This document shows positions 5,311 through 12,090 of a DNA stretch of 12,090 bases, piece by piece. Each line of letters opens with the position of its first letter. Positions within the stretch are counted from its first letter, which is position 1. Origin of the DNA: an uncultured Paraprevotella sp. (GTDB lineage: Bacteria > Bacteroidota > Bacteroidia > Bacteroidales > Bacteroidaceae); the NCBI GenBank assembly GCA_900766785.1, contig CAAFWT010000225.1, positions 1 through 12,090 of the forward strand. The letters are read 5' to 3'. A program made the position numbers and the translations under genes. Under the pieces are notes generated by a model, which had not been told where the DNA came from, did no database searches, and saw only the letters and a list, made by a program, of their open reading frames with translations.

Positions 5311-7987
5311 CAAATATATGCAGTTGGCCCGTCACCTCGTCAAGCACATCCTGCTGACTTTCCATCTTGTCTTCTGTGTCTGCCGAAGCCTCTGCATCCT
5401 CAAGAGCCTGACTGGCAGTATCCTCCGGTACCACTTCCTGCTCATCAGGATTTGGCGTACGTGTCGGTTCCAGTTCCTCCACGCGCTCCACGGCGAAGGT
5501 GGTCACTCGCTTGCCGCGAGCCTTGAAACCCTTCACCCCTACGAATTCCTCTGCCTCCATATCAACAGGAGCCCGGAAAGCATCATTTCCGCCCATAGTG
5601 ACCAAGAGATGAGGATAGGGCGTATCGGTGATGAGCATTTGCTGATTGTGTGGATTATCACCCAGATAACTCTGATGACGCCCCGTAGCCTCCATCTTGA
5701 AGCGCTTCACATAGAGGTAGCCCCCTTGGTCCTTGTCCAGAAGAGCCACTGTCCACACTTTGTCAGGATCATACTTCTCTATGCGTACTATGTTGTTCTC
5801 GTAATGATTGTTGACATCGAAATTGGTGATATAGAACTCCGCATTATCCAACACCACCAGTATCTTGTCATCATTGTTAAACTCTCCCAGGTAAGTTCCC
5901 TGCTCGTCGTAATTGATTCTGTGCACGTCAAAGTCAAACCACACTTTACGTCCACCCAGTGTGCTTCCTCCATGACTCTTGAGCGAAACGCGTAAAACCT
6001 CCAGCCTGGTGAGTATATACCCCACACTCTGACGACCTCTGATGAGCAGTTGGCTGAAATCACGTTCGAAGAAAACCTTCTTGAACTTGGGATTAGGTTT
6101 GAGCACCACCTTGATGACCTCGGCCTCACCATTGGAATTGGCAGTGAAATAGAGCACACGGCTTCCTACACTCCCTTGTGTAAGATCATTTTCCCTGTCA
6201 CGCATGATGCTGGTCACATTGAAGCGCTTGATATATGACGTTCCCGTCTTTCCGTCCCGATAGACCACATTGTATATCGTGCGTGAATCTCCCTTGCGGA
6301 ATACTGCCAGATGAATAATCTCGGCCTTCTTGCGCTCGGCCTTGCTGCGCTCTGTCTCACCCACAAAGAGTTTTTCGGCTATACGCACCACCTTGTAGGT
6401 GCCGTCCCGATAGAAGATGATGACATCATCGATATCCGAACAGTTACATACATATTCGTCCTTCTTGAGTGATGTGCCTATAAAGCCCTCTGCCCTGTTG
6501 ATGTAGAGTTTCTGATTGGCTTCCACCACCTTGGCAGCCGAGATGGTGTCGAAGTTCTTGATTTCCGTCAGGCGCGGATGTGCCTTACCATATTTCTCCT
6601 TGATGAAACTGAACCATTGGCATGTCACCTCCACCATATTGGCCAGCTCCTTGTCTATCTGCTCCACTTCCGCTTTCATGCGGGCAATGTTCTCCTCTGC
6701 CTTATCCTTGTTGAACTTCAGGATACGGGCCATTTTGATTTCCATCAGCCGCAGGATATCATCACGTGTCACCTCTCTGACCAATTTGGGATACCAGGGC
6801 TTCAGTCTGCTGCTTACCCATTCCACAGCGGTATCCATATCCTTGGCATTCTCAAACTGACGGTCCTTATAGATACGTTCCTCTATGAAAATCTGTTCCA
6901 AAGAGGCAAAGAGCAAACTCTCCAGCAATTCGCCTCTGCGTATGAGCCTTTCCTTCCTCAGAAGTTCCAAAGTGGTGTCCACGTTGCGGCGAAGCACATC
7001 GCTCACGGTCAGGAACTGAGGCTTCCTGTCATCTATGACGCAGCAGTTGGGAGAAACCGATATCTCACAATCCGTGCAGGCATACAAGGCATCGATGGTC
7101 TTGTCGCTGCTTGCGCCAGGAGTAAGGTGAATCAGTATCTCTGCCTGGGCTGCCGTAAGGTCCTCCACGTTGCGTATCTTTATCTTCCCCTTCTCGTTGG
7201 CCTTGAGGATGCTGTCAATAAACGTACTGGGCTTGCTGGCGGTACCTGTGGTCTTGCCATAGGGTATCTCAGTGATGGCAAGGGTCTTGCTGTCACGCTT
7301 CTCGATTTTTGCGCGTATACGAACCACTCCACCACGCTGACCGTCATTATACTTGCTCACATCGATACTGCCGCCCGTAGGGAAGTCGGGATAGAGATGG
7401 AACTCCTCGCCATGGAGATAAGAGATGGCAGCATCGCAGATTTCTCCCAGGTTGTGAGGAAGAATCTTACAGTTGAGTCCCACTGCTATTCCCTCTGCTC
7501 CCTGTGCAAGCAGCAAGGGGAACTTCACTGGCAGCGCGATGGGCTCCTTGTTGCGTCCGTCATAAGACAACTTCCATTCTGTGGTCTTGGGATTAAAGAC
7601 CACATCCAGAGCAAAGTTGCTCAGTCGGGCTTCGATATAACGTCCTGCAGCAGCATCGTCTCCTGTGATGATGTTGCCCCAGTTGCCCTGACAGTCCACC
7701 AGCAAGTCCTTCTGTCCGAGTTGCACCAGGGCATCCTTGATACTGGCATCGCCATGAGGATGAAACTGCATGGTATGCCCCACGATGTTGGCCACCTTGT
7801 TGTACCTTCCGTCATCCATTCGCTTCATGCTGTGCATGATGCGTCGTTGTACGGGCTTAAATCCGTCACCTATATGGGGAACAGCACGCTCCAGGATTAC
7901 ATATGAAGCATAATCCAGGAACCAATCCTGGTACATGCGGTTTAGATGATGGGTGATACCATCCGTCATTGTCACATCGTTTGCCAT
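5303..7987 (-). CDS. parC: DNA topoisomerase IV subunit A
   Basis: An 894-residue cleavage and religation subunit that, with ParE, decatenates daughter chromosomes. Near the N-terminus are MYQDWFLDYASYVILERAVP (18-37), KPVQRR (44-49) and HPHGDAS (76-82). The catalytic tyrosine is Y117 in AAGRYIEARLS, next to R116. The breakage domain runs to about 490, and a beta-pinwheel C-terminal domain with repeated strand motifs follows (DDVIIFYRDGTYKVVRI, TSYIKRFNV). The last 60 or so residues are acidic and low in complexity, ending VTGQLHIFDD. The long C-terminal region and the DASI motif are typical of Bacteroidetes ParC rather than GyrA. The start at 7987 (MANDVTMTDG) is chosen because upstream residues do not look like the family and the region up to 8044 is leader behind a strong -7 box. 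It heads an operon with the barrel protein and S41 peptidase. The ParC/GyrA distinction is the main uncertainty. Confidence 0.9.
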   Translation of the reverse strand: MANDVTMTDGITHHLNRMYQDWFLDYASYVILERAVPHIGDGFKPVQRRIMHSMKRMDDGRYNKVANIVGHTMQFHPHGDASIKDALVQLGQKDLLVDCQGNWGNIITGDDAAAGRYIEARLSNFALDVVFNPKTTEWKLSYDGRNKEPIALPVKFPLLLAQGAEGIAVGLNCKILPHNLGEICDAAISYLHGEEFHLYPDFPTGGSIDVSKYNDGQRGGVVRIRAKIEKRDSKTLAITEIPYGKTTGTASKPSTFIDSILKANEKGKIKIRNVEDLTAAQAEILIHLTPGASSDKTIDALYACTDCEISVSPNCCVIDDRKPQFLTVSDVLRRNVDTTLELLRKERLIRRGELLESLLFASLEQIFIEERIYKDRQFENAKDMDTAVEWVSSRLKPWYPKLVREVTRDDILRLMEIKMARILKFNKDKAEENIARMKAEVEQIDKELANMVEVTCQWFSFIKEKYGKAHPRLTEIKNFDTISAAKVVEANQKLYINRAEGFIGTSLKKDEYVCNCSDIDDVIIFYRDGTYKVVRIAEKLFVGETERSKAERKKAEIIHLAVFRKGDSRTIYNVVYRDGKTGTSYIKRFNVTSIMRDRENDLTQGSVGSRVLYFTANSNGEAEVIKVVLKPNPKFKKVFFERDFSQLLIRGRQSVGYILTRLEVLRVSLKSHGGSTLGGRKVWFDFDVHRINYDEQGTYLGEFNNDDKILVVLDNAEFYITNFDVNNHYENNIVRIEKYDPDKVWTVALLDKDQGGYLYVKRFKMEATGRHQSYLGDNPHNQQMLITDTPYPHLLVTMGGNDAFRAPVDMEAEEFVGVKGFKARGKRVTTFAVERVEELEPTRTPNPDEQEVVPEDTASQALEDAEASADTEDKMESQQDVLDEVTGQLHIFDD

Positions 7988-8063
7988 CGTCTTATGAGTT
8001 GCCAAATATTGCCAGTTAAAAAGATTTAAGATACATGCGGGCACAGGCGCGCATGAATTCCCA

Positions 8064-8095
8064 CAAAATTAACAAGAAAACATGGCATAGACAAG
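8064..8095 (-). promoter_or_regulatory. parC operon promoter
   Basis: On the minus strand the -7 box TAATTTTG (8071-8064) matches TAnnTTTG exactly, and CTTG (8095-8092) lies 20 bp upstream as a partial -33 element. Transcription would begin near 8057, giving a leader of about 70 nt before the ATG at 7987. Confidence 0.6.
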
Positions 8096-8363
8096 CACTT
8101 CCATTAAAAAACGCACACCTCTGCAGGGTAAATTCCTTTCGTTTCCCCGAGGCTTGCATCACTCTTGATCCCCCATCAGCCATCAGACCGCAAGAGAGAA
8201 TGTTCTCCGCAGTGAATGCCTCGTTTGCCTTTCTCATCATCTTGGCCTCTCCCTTGACCTTCTTCTCAACAGCAGTTTTAAGTTCGCCCAACCGGTTGCC
8301 ATTTCTGTTAGGCAGAGAAGTGAAACTGATGTGAAATCTGACGACCGATTAGGGATAATTTCG

Positions 8364-8371
8364 TATTTTTG
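8364..8371 (+). promoter_or_regulatory. -7 box directly before the acyltransferase start
   Basis: TATTTTTG matches TAnnTTTG exactly and ends only 4 nt before the ATG at 8376. With usual spacing, transcription would start at or within a few bases of the start codon, giving a leaderless or nearly leaderless message. The -33 element is weak (TCTG at 8337-8340, with a spacer somewhat too long). Confidence 0.5.
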
Positions 8372-8375
8372 CGCT

Positions 8376-9320
8376 ATGAAAATAGTTTTATACGTGATAA
8401 TGGGGCTGGCACGATTGCTTGCCCGGCTACCTCTCAGGGTGCTCTATGTGCTCTCCGACTGTCTATTCCCTCTGGTTTATCACGTGGCACGATACCGACG
8501 CAAACTGGTACGCCGACAACTGAAAGACTCTTTTCCGCAGCATTCCCCTGAATGGATCAGACAGACAGAAAGGAAATTCTACCACTTCTTCTGCGACTAT
8601 ATCATAGAGACACTGAAGCTCTTGCACATGAGCAAAGAAGAAATCATGCGCAGGGTAACCTTTGAAGGGCTGGACGAGCTGCAAGCGGAAATGGTCAAGC
8701 GCAACAAGCAATTTGCCTTCGTATACCTGGGTCATTACGGCAACTGGGAATGGATAGCCTCCTTCAGCCTTCACCTCAGGCCCGGATTCAGTGGGGGACA
8801 GATATATCATCCTCTCAAGAACACGATGATGGACCGCTTCTTCGTGACACTCCGAGAGCAGTTTGGAGGCGAATGTATCGCCATGAAGGAAACAGCAAGG
8901 CATATCATCACCCGCAGCAAAGGAGGAGCACCCGAAATCATAGGGTTCATAGCCGACCAGTGTCCCAAATGGGAAGCACAGCACCACTGGACACAGTTCA
9001 TGAATCATAAGACATCATTCTTTGTGGGATCGGAAGTGCTGGCCAAACGCGTACAGGCCTGCAGTCTGTATGTAGAGGTTACCCGACCGAAAAGGGGTTA
9101 TTACCATTGCCGCATAACACCCATTTCATGGGAACCTTGCGAACGTGCCAATTATGAGATAACCGATGTCTATGCCTCAGCTTTGGAAAAGCAGATTCAG
9201 GAACAGCCCGAACTCTGGCTGTGGACACACAACCGATGGAAGCGGACTTATGAGGAATGGTTGCGACAGAGTGAGACATGGCACAAGACAAGAAAGAACT
9301 CTACCAAGGACGACCTATGA
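8376..9320 (+). CDS. LpxL/HtrB-family lipid A-type acyltransferase
   Basis: A 314-residue membrane-associated acyltransferase of the lysophospholipid/lipid A biosynthesis class, expected to add a secondary acyl chain to lipid A at the inner membrane. A hydrophobic N-terminal segment (residues 3-36) anchors it, followed by basic YRRKLVRRQLK. The catalytic HX4E motif is H120 to E125 in GHYGNWEW. Further family elements are QIYHPLKNTMMDRFF (142-156), FIADQCPKW (191-199), SFFVGSEVLAKR (214-225) and PELWLWTHNRWKR (278-290). Length is normal. The ATG at 8376 is preferred over the GTG at 8331 because it begins the family-like MKIVLYVIMGLARLL and because a -7 box lies between the two. It is the first gene of a plus-strand operon; its TGA overlaps the next ATG. 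The exact acyl position and acyl chain cannot be read from the sequence, and ornithine-lipid or other lipid acyltransferases are alternatives. Confidence 0.85.
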   Translation: MKIVLYVIMGLARLLARLPLRVLYVLSDCLFPLVYHVARYRRKLVRRQLKDSFPQHSPEWIRQTERKFYHFFCDYIIETLKLLHMSKEEIMRRVTFEGLDELQAEMVKRNKQFAFVYLGHYGNWEWIASFSLHLRPGFSGGQIYHPLKNTMMDRFFVTLREQFGGECIAMKETARHIITRSKGGAPEIIGFIADQCPKWEAQHHWTQFMNHKTSFFVGSEVLAKRVQACSLYVEVTRPKRGYYHCRITPISWEPCERANYEITDVYASALEKQIQEQPELWLWTHNRWKRTYEEWLRQSETWHKTRKNSTKDDL

Positions 9321-11104
9321 AACAAGACATCACCCTACGCGTGGAGGCTCTCAGAAGCTACATGCGCCATCATGCGCTGGACGCATTCATCTTCCCCAGT
9401 ACAGACCCTCACAGCGGAGAGTATATTCCCGACCACTGGAAGACCAGGGAATGGATAAGTGGATTCAATGGCAGTGCCGGAACGGCCGTAATCACACTCC
9501 ACGATGCCGCACTATGGACAGACAGCAGATATTTTCTGGCTGCAGAAGAGCAGTTGGCCAGCACTCCCTTCCATCTCATGAAGGACCGTTTGCCCGAGAC
9601 ACCCACCATCACAGAATGGCTCTGCCAGAATCTGCAGGCAGGACAGACAGTGGGCATCGACGGGTGGGTCAACAGCGTGGAGCAGACGGAGCATCTGCGT
9701 GAAGCATTATCCTCATCTGGCATCTTACTGGACACCAGTTTGGACCCCGCAGAGGAACTTTGGGAAGGAAGGCCTTCTGTGCCTATGGATGCCGTGGAGA
9801 TACAGCCACTGCAGTTCGCTGGTGAGTCGGCAGCCTCCAAGATAACCCGTATCAGGGAGCAACTCCAGCAAGCAGGAGCCGACATGACCATCATCTGTCC
9901 TCTCGATGAAATCGCTTGGATTACCAATCTGAGAGGAACAGATGTCCATTGCAACCCCGTCTTCGTGAGTTATCTGACCATTACGCAAGAGGATGCCACC
10001 CTGTATGTCCATCCAGAGAAAATCTCTCAGGAAATAAGTGATTACCTGATGCAGGAGGGGATACACACATCACCTTACGACGCCCTACCCTTGTGGCTGG
10101 AACAAGCAGAGCCTTCCACCCTGCTCCTCGACCCTTCCTCATGCAACTGTCATGTGCTTCCTCCCGAAGGGAAAGGCTGGAAGGTAATCCAGGGCTGTTC
10201 ACTCATCTCGCCCATGAAAGCCATCAAGAACGAAGCCGAACAGGAAGGATTCCGGCAAGCCATGCTTCGCGATGGAGTGGCCATGGTAAAGTTCCTCCGA
10301 TGGCTCAAGCCTGCTGTTGAAGCGGGAGGTCAGACGGAGATAAGTGTGGACAAGCATCTCACCGCCCTGCGAGCAGAACAACCCTTATATAGGGATATAT
10401 CATTTGACACCATCGCAGGCTATGCTCACCACGGAGCCATCGTTCACTACGAAGCCACAGAAGATACTGATATAGCGTTGGAACCGCATGGTTTGCTCCT
10501 GCTGGACAGTGGCGCACAATACCAAGATGGTACCACCGACATCACACGAACCATTCCCCTGGGACCACTCACCGAGGAAGAACGGACCGACTATACACTT
10601 GTGCTCAAGGGACACATCCGTCTGGCAATGGTCCGATTCCCTATAGGCACCTGTGGGACACAGCTTGACGTGCTGGCACGATATGCCATGTGGCAACAAG
10701 GTATCAATTACGGACATGGCACAGGACATGGTGTGGGCAGCTACCTGTGCGTGCACGAAGGACCTCATCAGATACGCATGAATCACATGCCAGCTTCATT
10801 ACTGCCGGGCATGACTGTCACCAACGAGCCTGGCATATACCGTGCAGGAAAGCACGGAGTGCGCATAGAGAACACCATGATAGTGAAGGAATGCATGGAA
10901 AGCGAGTTTGGCAAATTCCTCCAGCTATATCCCCTCACCCTATGCCCTATCGACATGGAACCTATCCTGTGGGACATGATGCAAGAGGATGAGATTACTT
11001 ATCTCAATGAGTATCATGCTCGGGTGCGCCAGGAACTGACTCCTCTGCTCAGCGGAGAGGACCTGGACTGGCTCGTCAAAGCTACAGAAAAGCATATTAT
11101 ATAA
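9317..11104 (+). CDS. M24 Xaa-Pro aminopeptidase, three-domain type
   Basis: A 595-residue metallopeptidase that removes N-terminal residues preceding proline, probably in the cytoplasm. It has two creatinase-like N-terminal domains (about 1-160 and 170-305), a pita-bread catalytic domain (about 310-530) and a C-terminal M24_C segment (about 535-595). The dinuclear metal ligands are all present: D397 in LLLLDSGAQY, D408 in DGTTDITRT, H471 in GHGTGHGVG, E504 in TNEPGIY and E518 in RIENT, with H480 in place as the proton-shuttle histidine. Spacing matches eukaryotic-type APP1 rather than E. coli PepP. The ATG at 9317 is chosen over the ATG at 9278: it begins the family-like KQDITLRVEALRSYM, has AAGGA six bases upstream (9306-9310), and overlaps the preceding TGA as ATGA, suggesting coupling. 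The protein lacks a signal peptide. Cotranscription with lipid A acylation and a carbonic-anhydrase-like gene looks like housekeeping clustering. Confidence 0.92.
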   Translation: MKQDITLRVEALRSYMRHHALDAFIFPSTDPHSGEYIPDHWKTREWISGFNGSAGTAVITLHDAALWTDSRYFLAAEEQLASTPFHLMKDRLPETPTITEWLCQNLQAGQTVGIDGWVNSVEQTEHLREALSSSGILLDTSLDPAEELWEGRPSVPMDAVEIQPLQFAGESAASKITRIREQLQQAGADMTIICPLDEIAWITNLRGTDVHCNPVFVSYLTITQEDATLYVHPEKISQEISDYLMQEGIHTSPYDALPLWLEQAEPSTLLLDPSSCNCHVLPPEGKGWKVIQGCSLISPMKAIKNEAEQEGFRQAMLRDGVAMVKFLRWLKPAVEAGGQTEISVDKHLTALRAEQPLYRDISFDTIAGYAHHGAIVHYEATEDTDIALEPHGLLLLDSGAQYQDGTTDITRTIPLGPLTEEERTDYTLVLKGHIRLAMVRFPIGTCGTQLDVLARYAMWQQGINYGHGTGHGVGSYLCVHEGPHQIRMNHMPASLLPGMTVTNEPGIYRAGKHGVRIENTMIVKECMESEFGKFLQLYPLTLCPIDMEPILWDMMQEDEITYLNEYHARVRQELTPLLSGEDLDWLVKATEKHII

Positions 11105-11119
11105 TATAGTAATAAAGAT

Positions 11120-11698
11120 ATGGCTATAATCAAAAGACTGGCAGGAATGCCTGCGCCACGATTCGGCAAACATTGCTACTTCAGCGAGGGAGCCGTGATA
11201 GTGGGAGACGTAGAGATGGGAGACGACTGTACCATATGGTTCAATGCAGTAATACGTGGAGATGTACACTTCATCAAGATAGGCAACCGAACCAATGTAC
11301 AGGACAACAGTTGCATCCACACACTGAATGGCAAAGCACCATGCATACTGGGCGATGATGTGACCATAGGACACAGCGTCACCCTGCATGGATGTGAGGT
11401 AAAGGACGGAGCCCTGGTGGGCATGGGAGCCACCGTGCTTGACCATGCAGTGGTGGGCAAGGGAGCCATCGTGGCAGCAGGAGCGCTTGTCCTGAGCAAT
11501 ACCATCATCGGCGACGGAGAACTATGGGGAGGTGTGCCTGCCAAGTTCATCAAGAAAGTGGATCCCGAGCAGGCTGTCACGCTCAACCAGACTTATGCAA
11601 GCCATTACATAGCCTACAGCGACTGGTATCGCGAAGCCGATGCCCAGCCTTCCAACACACAGGTGGTAACCACCAGCGAAGAGTACAGAAGCGAATAA
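11120..11698 (+). CDS. gamma-carbonic-anhydrase-like hexapeptide-repeat protein (YrdA-type)
   Basis: A 192-residue left-handed beta-helix protein expected to form a trimer with metal sites between subunits. Hexapeptide repeats run from about 20 to 145 (VIVGDV, CTIWFNAVIRGD, VTIGHSVTLHG, AIVAAGALVLSNTIIGDGEL). The three zinc ligands are H67 (DNSCIHTL), H85 and H90 (IGHSVTLHG). R46 and D48 of the RGD motif, and Q61, match the conserved triad of archaeal Cam. The loop between the first and second histidine is only 18 residues, so the acidic proton-shuttle loop of Cam is absent, as in YrdA/CamH proteins. Carbonic anhydrase activity is therefore possible but not assured. The last 45 residues, rich in polar residues, extend past the helix. 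It lies 15 nt after the aminopeptidase gene and is probably in the same operon. Confidence 0.88.
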   Translation: MAIIKRLAGMPAPRFGKHCYFSEGAVIVGDVEMGDDCTIWFNAVIRGDVHFIKIGNRTNVQDNSCIHTLNGKAPCILGDDVTIGHSVTLHGCEVKDGALVGMGATVLDHAVVGKGAIVAAGALVLSNTIIGDGELWGGVPAKFIKKVDPEQAVTLNQTYASHYIAYSDWYREADAQPSNTQVVTTSEEYRSE

Positions 11699-11749
11699 AA
11701 ACGCCGATTTCATCATATCATTAACCTCAAAAAACAAAAAGAAAAACAT

Positions 11750-12090
11750 ATGAAGAGATTCACTCACCTATGCATCATTCTTGCCATCACCCTGCTCGGC
11801 ACAGCCTCATGCAGTCTGTTTGAGAAGAAACCTGGCATTCCCAGCAACGTATGCAATCCCCTGCCCATGAAGCTGGGCGACCCGTTCCTCCTGCATGCCT
11901 CCAATGGCAGATACTACATGTATGGCACCTCCATGGCCGATGGCTTTGAAGCATACGTGAGTGATGACCTCATCACCTGGGAATCCTGCGGACAGGTATA
12001 TCATGGTGGCGACAGCAACCAATGGTGCAAGGATTGCTTTTGGGCACCGGAGGTATATGAGCGCAATGGGAAATACTACATGTTCTTCAG
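11750..12090 (+). CDS. GH43-like glycoside hydrolase lipoprotein, partial (cut by window end)
   Basis: The first 113 residues of an enzyme that continues beyond the window. The N-terminus is a lipoprotein signal (MKRFTHLCIILAITLLGTASC) with likely lipidated C21; threonine at the -3 position is not the usual leucine. The catalytic domain opens with NPLPMKLGDPFLLHA, where D44 fits the GH43 catalytic base, followed by YYMYGTSM, YVSDDLITWESC and FWAPEVYERNGKYYMFF (97-113), the classical first and second blades of a five-bladed propeller. It probably removes arabinose or xylose from plant glycans at the cell surface; the substrate is inferred, and the acid residues lie beyond the edge. It starts 51 nt after the hexapeptide gene in an A-rich spacer with no clear -7 box or terminator, so readthrough from the housekeeping operon is possible. 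Confidence 0.8.
   Translation, partial: MKRFTHLCIILAITLLGTASCSLFEKKPGIPSNVCNPLPMKLGDPFLLHASNGRYYMYGTSMADGFEAYVSDDLITWESCGQVYHGGDSNQWCKDCFWAPEVYERNGKYYMFF

Larger units (their letters stand above)
7988..8375. other. divergent intergenic region between parC and the acyltransferase gene
   Basis: This 388-bp stretch separates divergent operons. It holds the parC promoter (8064-8095), a -7 box abutting the acyltransferase start (8364-8371) and a 6-bp inverted repeat CGAGGC/GCCTCG (8148-8153 and 8218-8223). A minus-strand frame is open for 111 codons (8348-8016) with protein-like codon use but no upstream ATG, and it runs across the parC promoter. A plus-strand frame overlaps it. I do not call either a gene. 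No riboswitch family was recognised. Confidence 0.6.

Noticed and set aside
4735..5995. two long plus-strand frames opposite the barrel gene and the parC end
   Set aside because: Both are antisense to genes with signal peptides or recognised motifs, and they resemble no family; treated as shadows.
6578..7906. 442-codon plus-strand frame opposite parC
   Set aside because: It is fully antisense to a well-supported parC, its product has irregular Cys/His-rich composition and no domain pattern, so it is a shadow of parC codon bias.
8092..8340. riboswitch in the parC/acyltransferase intergenic region
   Set aside because: No conserved core of a known class was recognised, and the segment lies upstream of both -7 boxes, not in a leader.
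9278..9316. upstream ATG as start of the aminopeptidase
   Set aside because: The additional 13 residues are not family-like, and the ATG at 9317 has a Shine-Dalgarno-like AAGGA and an ATGA coupling overlap.

Overview
The window looks like chromosomal DNA of a gut or oral Bacteroidetes bacterium, most likely Prevotella or a close relative. The grounds are promoter -7 boxes of the Bacteroidetes type (TAnnTTTG), few Shine-Dalgarno sites, secreted proteins with a T9SS-like C-terminal tail, a glycoside hydrolase built on the GH127/DUF1680 plan, and a ParC of the long Bacteroidetes form. No database search was possible; family names come from motifs read by eye.

Layout. Positions 1-479 hold no convincing gene. 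They contain a strongly structured nested inverted repeat (27-157) whose wobble pairs favour a minus-strand RNA, and a good plus-strand promoter (431-463) overlapping three ACATTG hexamers spaced 9 bp apart. Positions 480-587 read like the tail of a lost gene. Next come two plus-strand genes for plant glycan use: a small secreted beta-sandwich protein with a sorting tail (607-1317) and a secreted GH127-type beta-L-arabinofuranosidase (1353-3398). A hairpin lies at the convergent junction near 3399-3441.

The middle is a minus-strand operon read from 7987 down to 3434: parC (topoisomerase IV subunit A), a predicted outer-membrane barrel protein and an S41-family lipoprotein peptidase, with overlapping stops and starts. 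A 388-bp divergent intergenic region (7988-8375) carries the parC promoter and the promoter of the opposite operon. That plus-strand operon encodes a lipid A-type acyltransferase (8376-9320), a three-domain M24 Xaa-Pro aminopeptidase (9317-11104, ATGA overlap) and a gamma-carbonic-anhydrase-like hexapeptide protein (11120-11698). A GH43-like lipoprotein follows at 11750 and is cut by the window edge.

Taken together, this is a conserved housekeeping and envelope block flanked on both sides by carbohydrate-degradation genes. I see no phage, CRISPR, toxin-antitoxin or clear transposon genes, and nothing I can claim as a complete new system. The most unusual features are the structured repeat at the left end, the gene remnant behind an apparently intact promoter, the C-terminal clamp-motif-like tail of ParC, and a long protein-like open frame in the parC/acyltransferase intergenic region.
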